From the NCBI GenBank assembly GCA_019694595.1, contig JAIBBQ010000024.1, positions 1-49,940 of the forward strand: a stretch of DNA of 49,940 bases, in the 5' to 3' direction. Below, piece after piece: positions 15,291-21,796 of this stretch. Position numbers and translations under genes: made by a program. How positions within the stretch are numbered: position 1 is the first letter of the stretch; the number at the start of each line of letters is the position of its first letter. The DNA is from Myxococcaceae bacterium. GTDB taxonomy: Bacteria; Myxococcota; Myxococcia; Myxococcales; Myxococcaceae. The notes beneath the pieces were generated by a model. That model saw only the letters and a list, made by a program, of their open reading frames with translations. It ran no database searches and had not been told where the DNA came from.

Positions 15291-16403
15291 TCAGTACGCG
15301 AGCACCAGGCCGATGCGGCCGACGTGGCGCACGTCGGAAGGGGCGCCGGTGAAGGTCCACAGCTCGTAGCCGAGCTTGAGCCCGGCGTGCTCGTGGGCGC
15401 GGAAGAGCACGCCCACCGTCTGGCGCACCGCCCCCGCGGTCGCGCCGGTGAGCTGGCTACCCGGCAGCGGCGCACCGAAGCGGTAGACGCCGTCGGACCG
15501 CGCGACAATCACCAGCGCATCGAGCGGCTCCCAGTCGACCTCCCCGTACCAGCCCACCTTGAGGAACCAGGGGTCGATGAGCGGCAGGGGGTAGCCGGTC
15601 ACCGAAGGGTCGAGGTCGGTCCTGCGGAAGAGGCCTTCGCCCCGGAAGGTGAACGAGCCCAGCCGGGCGTAGAGCTCGCCACCGCCCATGACGTACCAGC
15701 GGGTATCGCGAGCGTCGTAGGTGCCCGCACTGCCGGAAGCGCCGACCGCCCAGTCGTCGCCGGTGAGCACCAGCCGGCCGCCGAAGGCCGGCAGCCGGTT
15801 GTTGTCGAGGTAGAGGCGCGAGGCCGCGAAGTCGATGTCGTTGCTGCCCGCGAGCCCCTTCGAGCCGTAGACCGAGTAGTCGAGCGAGAGCTGCTCTCCG
15901 AGCTCGAAGCTCCCGAAGACCTCGGCGCCGTTGTCCACGTACGGAGCGGGGACGATGCCCAGGTTGAAGCCCGTGGGGCCGTACTCCAGCATGTCGCCCA
16001 TCGCGTACGGCATGGGCTTCGAAGGGGCCGCGAAGTTCGCCGGATCGTGGCGGGTGTTGAATTCCCCGAAAGGAACGTTGATGCGGCCCGCCCGCACGTT
16101 GAGCGCGGGGTGGAGCCGCAGCTCTCCGTAGGCCTGGTCGACTTCCAGGCCGTGGCAGCCGCCGCAGGCCTTCACGGTGAACGAGGTGCCGTGGCCCAGC
16201 TCCACGACGATCTTCTGGCTGATCTCGAAGGCCAGGCCAGCCAGGCCGAGCGGCGAGGGGTTGGTCGGCGGGTTGGGTCCGGAGATCAGCCGGTAGTCGA
16301 GCGTGGCCGACCCGGCGAAGACCGGCGTCGCCGCGTGGGCCGGCACGGCCGCCACCCACGCGACCAGGAACCACCCCAGGCGCTGAACGTTTCGCCCCGG
16401 CAT
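15291..16403 (-). CDS. Porin-like outer-membrane beta-barrel with a CxxCH haem motif
   Basis: 370 residues from ATG 16403 (GTG 16424 is an alternative). The signal peptide ends in VPAHA. The mature protein alternates amphipathic strands such as LNVRAGRINVP, LSLDYSVYGSKG, FGGRLVLTG and LDALVIVARSDGVYRFG. It ends in a strand closing with LAY, a hydrophobic/aromatic-rich terminus as in outer-membrane barrels of the phosphate-selective porin/OprO kind. Unusually, CGGCH lies between the second and third predicted strands, a canonical c-type haem attachment site. With the dihaem cytochrome encoded two bases downstream, it may let electrons cross or reach the outer membrane. That role is inference; a simple porin is the alternative. 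Confidence 0.78.
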   Translation of the reverse strand: MPGRNVQRLGWFLVAWVAAVPAHAATPVFAGSATLDYRLISGPNPPTNPSPLGLAGLAFEISQKIVVELGHGTSFTVKACGGCHGLEVDQAYGELRLHPALNVRAGRINVPFGEFNTRHDPANFAAPSKPMPYAMGDMLEYGPTGFNLGIVPAPYVDNGAEVFGSFELGEQLSLDYSVYGSKGLAGSNDIDFAASRLYLDNNRLPAFGGRLVLTGDDWAVGASGSAGTYDARDTRWYVMGGGELYARLGSFTFRGEGLFRRTDLDPSVTGYPLPLIDPWFLKVGWYGEVDWEPLDALVIVARSDGVYRFGAPLPGSQLTGATAGAVRQTVGVLFRAHEHAGLKLGYELWTFTGAPSDVRHVGRIGLVLAY

Positions 16404-16639
16404 CGAGGGGGCGCAACCGACCACGGTCCGTGGTCGATGTCACGCCCGCGAACGCCCCCCGGCACCACGTCCGCGAGCGGCGCTTCCCTGTCCCCTCTCG
16501 GAGGACAACCGGGTGGGCGCGACCACTCCAGTTCGGGGCGTCTGGCCCCGCAAGACCGACGCAACCGCATGACTTCACTGGCCTCTCGCCATGCGACCTG
16601 CCTCTCTCTCCTGGCCCCCTGCCTGCAATGGAAGCAAGG
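16404..16639. other. Divergent intergenic region, no gene seen
   Basis: Besides the palindrome at 16418-16436, nothing coding is supported in these 236 bp. Long open frames crossing it are extensions of flanking genes in GC-rich sequence. Promoters for both flanking genes should lie here, but no convincing -10/-35 pair was recognised. Confidence 0.4.
16418..16436. promoter_or_regulatory. Perfect 19-bp palindrome upstream of the porin-cytochrome operon
   Basis: CGACCACGG-T-CCGTGGTCG is a perfect inverted repeat with 9-bp arms around one base. It ends 15 bp before the ATG of the porin-like gene, inside the 236-bp divergent region shared with the gene at 16640. Position and symmetry suggest an operator for a dimeric regulator. 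No regulator gene is adjacent. Confidence 0.55.
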
Positions 16640-17620
16640 ATGACGAGCGCGATCACCCGCCGAGGCGCGGCCCCGCTGGCGGCGACCGCGGCAGGGCCGG
16701 CCCCCCGGCCCACCGAGGCCACGAACACGCCCCCGGCTCCGCCGTCGAGCCGCTTCGAGACCACCAAGCGCGCGCCCGCCGCCGCGAACCCGCGCGACGT
16801 GAGCAGCACCTTCGAGGCGCTGTACCAGTCGGCGAAGGCGGGCACGCTGACGCTCCCGGCCGACGCCGACCAGTACGTCTACCTGATGGTGCCCGGCTTC
16901 GTGGCGCCCAAGTCAGCGCTGAAGCCGAACCAGGAAGCGCTGCTGGCACTGGGCCTCGACGCGCGCATGTCGACCGACCCGGAGCTCGAGCACCCGGTGA
17001 ACGTGAAGGCCTCGGTGGGCGAGAACGCCGAGGCGCTGGCGGCGAGCATCGCCCAGCTCGCCCGCGAGACCGGCAAGCAGGTCATTCCCATCGTGCACAG
17101 CAGCGGCGCCCCCGAGCTGCACCAGGCGCTGATCGACCACCCCGAGCTGCGCGCGCAGGTGCACTGCGCGATCGCGCTCGACGGCACCTACGGCGGCACG
17201 CCGCTGGCCGAGCGCTACGAGAACCTGAAGCCCGTGGTCAAGCACGCGGTCGACGCGCTGGCGGCGAAGGCGGGCATCGACCCCCAGGGCATCACCGACG
17301 TGGTGGAAGGCAACCGCGAGGCCTACCTGCGCGCGCACCCCTTCCCCAGCGACGTGCTGGCCTTCAACGTCGCCGCGTCGTTCAACCACGGCTTCTCGTT
17401 CCTCAAGCCCCTGGTGGCGCTGCTGCGGAAGGACTCACCCGGCGGTGCCTCCGACGGCATGGTGCCGACCGCGAATCAGACCCTGCCCGGCCAGCCGGTC
17501 GCCTACCTCGGCCAGGCCGACCACTCCGATCTCATCACCCACCGCCCGTTCTCCAAGCAGAGCCCCGAGGCCATCACCCTGGCCGCGGTGTCCTTCGCGC
17601 TCACCGAAGCGGCCCGCTGA
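16640..17620 (+). CDS. Alpha/beta-hydrolase-like protein
   Basis: 326 residues from ATG 16640, with GGAAG five bases upstream; ATG 16628 is in frame and only slightly longer. The N-terminal 60 residues are Ala/Pro/Thr-rich. The rest resembles an alpha/beta-hydrolase or PGAP1/lipase-like fold: YLMVPGFVAP, then a nucleophile-elbow-like IPIVHSSGAPE, an Asp in IALDGTYGGTPLAERY, and SDGMVPTANQ plus GQADHSDLI toward the end, where Asp and the final His could complete a triad. The elbow lacks the first Gly of GxSxG, so activity is uncertain. No clear signal peptide. Likely an esterase or lipase-like enzyme, with low certainty on substrate. Confidence 0.65.
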   Translation: MTSAITRRGAAPLAATAAGPAPRPTEATNTPPAPPSSRFETTKRAPAAANPRDVSSTFEALYQSAKAGTLTLPADADQYVYLMVPGFVAPKSALKPNQEALLALGLDARMSTDPELEHPVNVKASVGENAEALAASIAQLARETGKQVIPIVHSSGAPELHQALIDHPELRAQVHCAIALDGTYGGTPLAERYENLKPVVKHAVDALAAKAGIDPQGITDVVEGNREAYLRAHPFPSDVLAFNVAASFNHGFSFLKPLVALLRKDSPGGASDGMVPTANQTLPGQPVAYLGQADHSDLITHRPFSKQSPEAITLAAVSFALTEAAR

Positions 17621-17634
17621 CCAAAGGCGCCTCG

Positions 17635-17680
17635 CGCAGGCGCTGCGCGCCCCCCTCGAGCCACGCAAGCGCTGCGCGCC
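17635..17680. repeat. Imperfect 17-bp direct repeat upstream of hemN
   Basis: CGCAGGCGCTGCGCGCC at 17635-17651 and CGCAAGCGCTGCGCGCC at 17664-17680 differ at one base and are offset by 29 bp, close to three helical turns. They lie in the 119-bp gap before hemN. They could be paired binding sites, but simple GC-rich repetition is possible. Confidence 0.45.
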
Positions 17681-17739
17681 GTCGGCAGGCGGCTGCGGCG
17701 GAGCGCGTGCTGGCCGGGTTCTGGCAAAGCACGCCACGC

Positions 17740-19155
17740 ATGCGCGCCCAGGCGAGCGACCCCCACGCGACCCCTCCCTACGTCCTGCCCCGCGAGATCC
17801 TGAGCCAGTTCGACACCTCGGGCCCCAGGTACACGAGCTACCCGACGGCGCCGGAGTGGACCGCGAACTTTCCCCGCGAGCAGGCGGTCGCGCTGATCGA
17901 AGCGAACCAGCGCGAGCGGGCGAAGGTGCCGCTGTCGCTCTACGTGCACATCCCGTTCTGTCACAAGCTCTGCTGGTACTGCGGCTGCAACATGCAGGTC
18001 ACCCGCAACCCGGAGCTCGTCGAGCGCTACCTCGAGGCGCTGACGAAGGAGATCGGCCGCGTCGCGGCGCACGTCGACCTCAGGCGCGAGGTGGTGCAGA
18101 TCCACTGGGGCGGAGGCACCCCGACCTTCCTCGACCCCGCGCAGCTCGAGCGCCTGTTCCGCGCGCTCACCGCGCCCTTCACCGTCGCCAGGGGCGCGGA
18201 GATCTCGATCGAGGTCCACCCGCCGGTCACCACCTTCGCGCAGCTGGAGACGCTCGCGGCCCTGGGGTTCAACCGGCTGAGCCTGGGCATCCAGGACTTC
18301 GACCCCGAGGTGCAGAAGGCGGTGAACCGTCTGCAGCCGTACGAGCAGACGCGTGACCTCATCACCGAGGCGCGGCGGCTCGGCTTCCGGAGCATCAACG
18401 CCGACCTGATGTACGGGCTGCCGAAGCAGACCCCCGAGCGCTTCGCGCGCACGCTGGACCTGGTCGACACCCTGCGGCCCGAGCGCCTCGCGCTCTTCAA
18501 CTACGCCCACGTCCCGTGGATGAAGCCGCACCAGAAGCTCATCAAGGCCGAGGAGCTGCCGTCGGTGAACGAGAAGGTGTCCCTTCTCGAGCTCGCGGTG
18601 AACACGCTGGTCGCCCGCGGCTACCAGTACGTGGGCTTCGACCACTTCGCGCTGCCCGACAGCGAGCTCGCCGTGGCCCAGCGGGAACGCACGCTCCGGC
18701 GCAACTTCATGGGCTACACCACCTGCGCCGACAGCGACGTCTACGCCTTCGGGGTCTCCAGCATCAGCGACCTCAACGGGGCGTACCTGCAGAACGCGCG
18801 CACCCTGCCCGACTACCTCGAGCGCATGGAACACGACGGGCTGCCGGTGCAGCACGGCATGGCGCTGAGCGCCGACGACCAGCTGCGCCGCGACGTGATC
18901 AACGCCCTCGCCTGCCACGGCCACCTGGACACCGAGGCGCTCGGTCGCGCCCACGGCGTGGTGTTCGACGACTACTTCGCCGACGCCCTGCCGCGCCTGG
19001 AGCCGTTCCTGAAGCACGGCATCGTGGAGCGCACGCCCGGCGCCATCGACGTCACGCCGCGCGGGCGCATGCTGCTGAGGAACGTCTGCATGGTGTTCGA
19101 CGCCTATCTCGGGAAGCCCGCGGGCGCAGCGCGCCGCTATTCTCGGACCCTGTGA
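17740..19155 (+). CDS. hemN: Oxygen-independent coproporphyrinogen III oxidase
   Basis: 471 residues from ATG 17740, close to the usual 450-470. It is a radical SAM enzyme: Cys74, Cys78 and Cys81 in CHKLCWYCGC form the CX3CX2C cluster site with the extra Cys83 typical of HemN. Other family blocks are SGPRYTSYPTAPEW near the start, WGGGTPTFL (SAM binding), SLGIQDFDPEVQKAVNR, NADLMYGLPKQT and a C-terminal HemN domain. It decarboxylates two propionates of coproporphyrinogen III to give protoporphyrinogen IX without oxygen. hemJ, encoding the next step, follows after 10 bp, and the cbb3 oxidase locus lies 2 kb downstream. No FNR-type box was found upstream. Confidence 0.96.
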   Translation: MRAQASDPHATPPYVLPREILSQFDTSGPRYTSYPTAPEWTANFPREQAVALIEANQRERAKVPLSLYVHIPFCHKLCWYCGCNMQVTRNPELVERYLEALTKEIGRVAAHVDLRREVVQIHWGGGTPTFLDPAQLERLFRALTAPFTVARGAEISIEVHPPVTTFAQLETLAALGFNRLSLGIQDFDPEVQKAVNRLQPYEQTRDLITEARRLGFRSINADLMYGLPKQTPERFARTLDLVDTLRPERLALFNYAHVPWMKPHQKLIKAEELPSVNEKVSLLELAVNTLVARGYQYVGFDHFALPDSELAVAQRERTLRRNFMGYTTCADSDVYAFGVSSISDLNGAYLQNARTLPDYLERMEHDGLPVQHGMALSADDQLRRDVINALACHGHLDTEALGRAHGVVFDDYFADALPRLEPFLKHGIVERTPGAIDVTPRGRMLLRNVCMVFDAYLGKPAGAARRYSRTL

Positions 19156-19165
19156 GGGGCTCCCG

Positions 19166-19594
19166 ATGAGCTACCTGTGGGTGAAGGCGGTCCACGTGAT
19201 GGCCGTCATCTCGTGGATGGCGGGCATGCTCTACCTGTTCCGCCTCTACGTGTACCACGCGCAGGAAACGAACCCCGAGGTCATGGCGCGCTTCCAGGTG
19301 ATGGAACGGCGACTGCTGCGCGCCATCACCACCCCGGCGATGATCGTGGCGCTGCTCACCGGCGGCACGATGCTCTGGTGGCAGAGCGAGCTGCTCGCCT
19401 TCACCTTCATGCGCGCCAAGCTGGTGCTGGTGCTGGGCATGGTGGTGATGCACGGGCTGGGCGCCCGCTGGCGCAAGCAGCTCCTCACCGCACCCCACGC
19501 CCGGCCGCACCAGTTCTACCGGGTGATGAACGAGATCCCGACCGTGCTGATGATCGGCATCGTCATCTTCATCATCGTCAGGCCCTTCACGTGA
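19166..19594 (+). CDS. hemJ: Protoporphyrinogen IX oxidase HemJ
   Basis: 142 residues from ATG 19166, preceded by GAGGGG. It is a small membrane protein with four predicted helices: 5-25, 52-75, 83-101 and 121-139. The family-typical histidine in WVKAVHVMAVISWMAGM and the Arg/Lys-rich MRAKLVLVLGM are present. HemJ oxidises protoporphyrinogen IX to protoporphyrin IX in organisms lacking HemG or HemY. It sits 10 bp after hemN, so this operon encodes two consecutive steps of haem synthesis. Confidence 0.93.
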   Translation: MSYLWVKAVHVMAVISWMAGMLYLFRLYVYHAQETNPEVMARFQVMERRLLRAITTPAMIVALLTGGTMLWWQSELLAFTFMRAKLVLVLGMVVMHGLGARWRKQLLTAPHARPHQFYRVMNEIPTVLMIGIVIFIIVRPFT

Positions 19595-19714
19595 CGAGAC
19601 GCCGCACGCGACAAATCTGCGCCCGGGCGCGGCGCGGCTGAAACAACTGCGCCCCGCCACCGCCGCCCCCTGGGGAAAGGCGCTGGCGCAGGGCTTGCTT
19701 CACGGTGGTTCATC

Positions 19715-20980
19715 ATGACCATCGTTTGCGCGACCCGCTTCACCGAAGAGTCCTCCAACGCGGTCAAGGTGGCGGCCGACCTCGCCCGCAAGCACCAGCA
19801 GCCGCTCTGGCTGGTGCACGTGCTGCCGTCCGGTGGCCTCAAGCCCTGGGCCGATCGGCTCGACGCGGCGGCGACCACCACCCTGGAGCACGAGGTGCAA
19901 GACCTCGGGCGGCGCGGGGTGACGGCGCAGTTCGCGATCCTCCACGGCAAGGTCGAGCAGGAGCTCGGCCGCTTCTGCGCCGAGAAGCAGGCGGCGCTGG
20001 TGGTGGTCGGCGACACCTCGAGGAGCCTCGGCCAGCTGCGAACCGGCGTGCTCGACCGCCTGTCGGCCACCGTCGCGGCCCCGTTGCTGGTGGTGCGCGA
20101 CCCGCGGCCCTTGCAGGCCTGGGCCAACGGCGCCGCCCCGCTCAAGGTGATGCTGGCGATGGACCACGGCTCGGGCAGCGCGGTGGCCCGCGACTGGATC
20201 ATCCGCCTCTCGGAGTACGGCCCCATCGACCTGGTCGCGACCCACGTGTGGTGGCCGCGCGAAGAGCTCGACCGGCGCAAACTTCCTGCCTCGACCGACG
20301 CCGAGGCGCTGAGCGCGCTGGGCAAGGTCATCCGCGCGGAGATGGCGGCAGAGCTCAACGGGCTGCCCGCCAAGGTGAAGCACCGGCTCCACGTCGAGCA
20401 CGGCGAAGGGCGCATCGGCGACCAGCTGCTCGCGCTCGCGGGTGAGGAACAGGTCGACGTGCTGGTCCTCGGCACCCACCAGCGCCGCGGGCTCGGCCGG
20501 CTGCTGTCGGTTGCCCACCGCGTGCTGTCGGAGGCGCCGATGTCGGTGGCCTGCATTCCCGGCCGCTCGACGGCGAACGATCTCGCCGCGGTGCCGTCGT
20601 TCCACACCGCGCTAGCGGCGACCGACCTGTCCGACCAGGGCAACCGGGCGATCGCCTGGGCGCTGGGCGTCGTCGGCCACGGCACCGTGCACGTCGCACA
20701 CGTATCGCCCGAGCCGTACTCGCCGGAGCGCGAGCGCACCATCCTCAAGAAGCTCGAGGCGCTGCTGCCGCCGGGCGCCGAGGCCGGCGGGGCCCGGGTG
20801 ATGTTCCACGTCTTCCACGGCGACGTGGTGCCGAGCCTCCTCAAGGCCAACGACTCGCTGGCGGTCGACGTGATCTGCCTGGGCGTCAACCCGACCCAGC
20901 CGCTCAAGAGCCAGGTGGTCACCGAGATGATGATGCGCTCCGGGAGGCCCGTGCTCCTGCCTCCCGCAGTCCGGTCCTAG
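19715..20980 (+). CDS. Universal stress protein with three Usp-like domains
   Basis: 421 residues from ATG 19715. Three Usp-like alpha/beta units can be traced at about 1-130, 142-284 and 297-421. Each starts with a strand such as IVCATRFTEES, VMLAMDHGSGSA or ALAATDLSDQGN and ends with a VVVGD, VLVLGTHQRRGLGR or VICLGV strand. Most Usp proteins have one or two units, so three is less common. The Gly-x2-Gly-x9-Gly-Ser/Thr ATP loop is incomplete in all three; the second is closest. Cytoplasmic. It may be a stress or redox-state protein belonging with the neighbouring haem and cbb3 genes, as Usp genes often accompany low-oxygen respiration. Confidence 0.85.
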   Translation: MTIVCATRFTEESSNAVKVAADLARKHQQPLWLVHVLPSGGLKPWADRLDAAATTTLEHEVQDLGRRGVTAQFAILHGKVEQELGRFCAEKQAALVVVGDTSRSLGQLRTGVLDRLSATVAAPLLVVRDPRPLQAWANGAAPLKVMLAMDHGSGSAVARDWIIRLSEYGPIDLVATHVWWPREELDRRKLPASTDAEALSALGKVIRAEMAAELNGLPAKVKHRLHVEHGEGRIGDQLLALAGEEQVDVLVLGTHQRRGLGRLLSVAHRVLSEAPMSVACIPGRSTANDLAAVPSFHTALAATDLSDQGNRAIAWALGVVGHGTVHVAHVSPEPYSPERERTILKKLEALLPPGAEAGGARVMFHVFHGDVVPSLLKANDSLAVDVICLGVNPTQPLKSQVVTEMMMRSGRPVLLPPAVRS

Positions 20981-21003
20981 CCGGCGACGGCGCGGGACCA
21001 GGG

Positions 21004-21039
21004 CGCGCACTCCGGGCCTTCGGCCTCCCGGAGTGCGCG
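21004..21039. terminator. Hairpin between convergent genes, probable bidirectional terminator
   Basis: CGCGCACTCCGGG (21004-21016) pairs perfectly with CCCGGAGTGCGCG (21027-21039), a 13-bp stem around a 10-base loop. It lies between the convergent stops at 20980 and 21065. A T-rich run (CATCGTTTCTC) follows on the plus strand but is weak. Confidence 0.7.
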
Positions 21040-21064
21040 TCATCGTTTCTCGACGGCACCTGCT

Positions 21065-21736
21065 TCAGCGACAGTCCGGGGGGCCGTCGGCATGCTCGCC
21101 GAACTTGAGCGCGCGGAAGGCCACCACCGCGGCAGCCCCGAGCAGCATCACCCGGCGCCAGCGCTGGGCCCGCGCCCCGAGCATTCCCGCCGCGCCGCCC
21201 CACAGGCCCTGCATCGCCAGGAGCGCCGGCACCGCCCCGAGCGCGAACGCAGCCATCAGCGCCGCGCCCAGCAGCGCGCTGCCCATGCCCGCCGCGGAGA
21301 TGGCGGCGCCGAGCACCAGTCCACAGGGCAGCAAGGGGGTCAGCGCACCGAATGCAGCCGCGCGGGTGGTGGGCGAAAATCTTGCGCTCACCCGGGTCAC
21401 CGAACGGCGCACGGCCGCCAGCCCAGGCAAGTCCGGGAGACGGCGGGGAAACTCCAGCGCGCTCGCCGTGAGGCCGGCCACCACCAGCCAGGGGGCCGCC
21501 TGCAGGAGCTGCGGCGCGACGCCCAGCAGGGCGCTCCCGGCGGCCCCTGCCGCGGCGCCCACGGCCGCGTAGCCGCCCGCCCGCCCGAGCTGCCAGGCCA
21601 CGGCAGCGGACAGGCGGCCCTGGCCCTTCGGCAGGGGAACGCACGCCAGGGGCCCGCACATGCCCGCACAATGCAGACTTCCACCGAGACCGCTGAGCGA
21701 CGCAGCGGACAGCGCCGCGACGGTGAAGGCATCCAT
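21065..21736 (-). CDS. SafE/TauE-type membrane protein of the cbb3 locus (CcoH/cytochrome-maturation-associated family)
   Basis: 223 residues from ATG 21736. The N-terminus has the motif LHCAGMCGPL typical of the 'sulfite exporter TauE/SafE' family members found beside ccoI and cbb3 genes, followed by about six hydrophobic helices and the LTPLLPCGLVLG block with another Cys. Members next to cbb3 genes are thought to help copper delivery or cytochrome biogenesis; the HCxGMCG Cys residues could bind metal. It diverges from ccoI with only 60 bp between the starts, so both may share regulation. Precise function inferred from context. Confidence 0.82.
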   Translation of the reverse strand: MDAFTVAALSAASLSGLGGSLHCAGMCGPLACVPLPKGQGRLSAAVAWQLGRAGGYAAVGAAAGAAGSALLGVAPQLLQAAPWLVVAGLTASALEFPRRLPDLPGLAAVRRSVTRVSARFSPTTRAAAFGALTPLLPCGLVLGAAISAAGMGSALLGAALMAAFALGAVPALLAMQGLWGGAAGMLGARAQRWRRVMLLGAAAVVAFRALKFGEHADGPPDCR

Positions 21737-21766
21737 GACCGGGACTGATTCAACGCCCGTGCCGTG

Positions 21767-21780
21767 GGCACGCCGCTTGC
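21767..21780 (+). promoter_or_regulatory. Possible sigma-54-type -24/-12 element before ccoI
   Basis: GGCACGCCGCTTGC has GG (21767-21768) and GC (21779-21780) exactly 10 bases apart and matches GGCACG-N4-TTGC. A problem is the position: a start point about 12 bases downstream would fall almost at the ATG (21797) and would exclude the GAAAGG ribosome site. An inverted repeat CGTGCC/GGCACG (21758-21772) overlaps it. Confidence 0.25.
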
Positions 21781-21796
21781 GAAAGGCTCCCGTCAC

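Noticed and set aside
17621-21796. FNR/Anr boxes upstream of hemN or ccoI
   Set aside because: No TTGAT-N4-ATCAA-like sequence was found in either upstream region.
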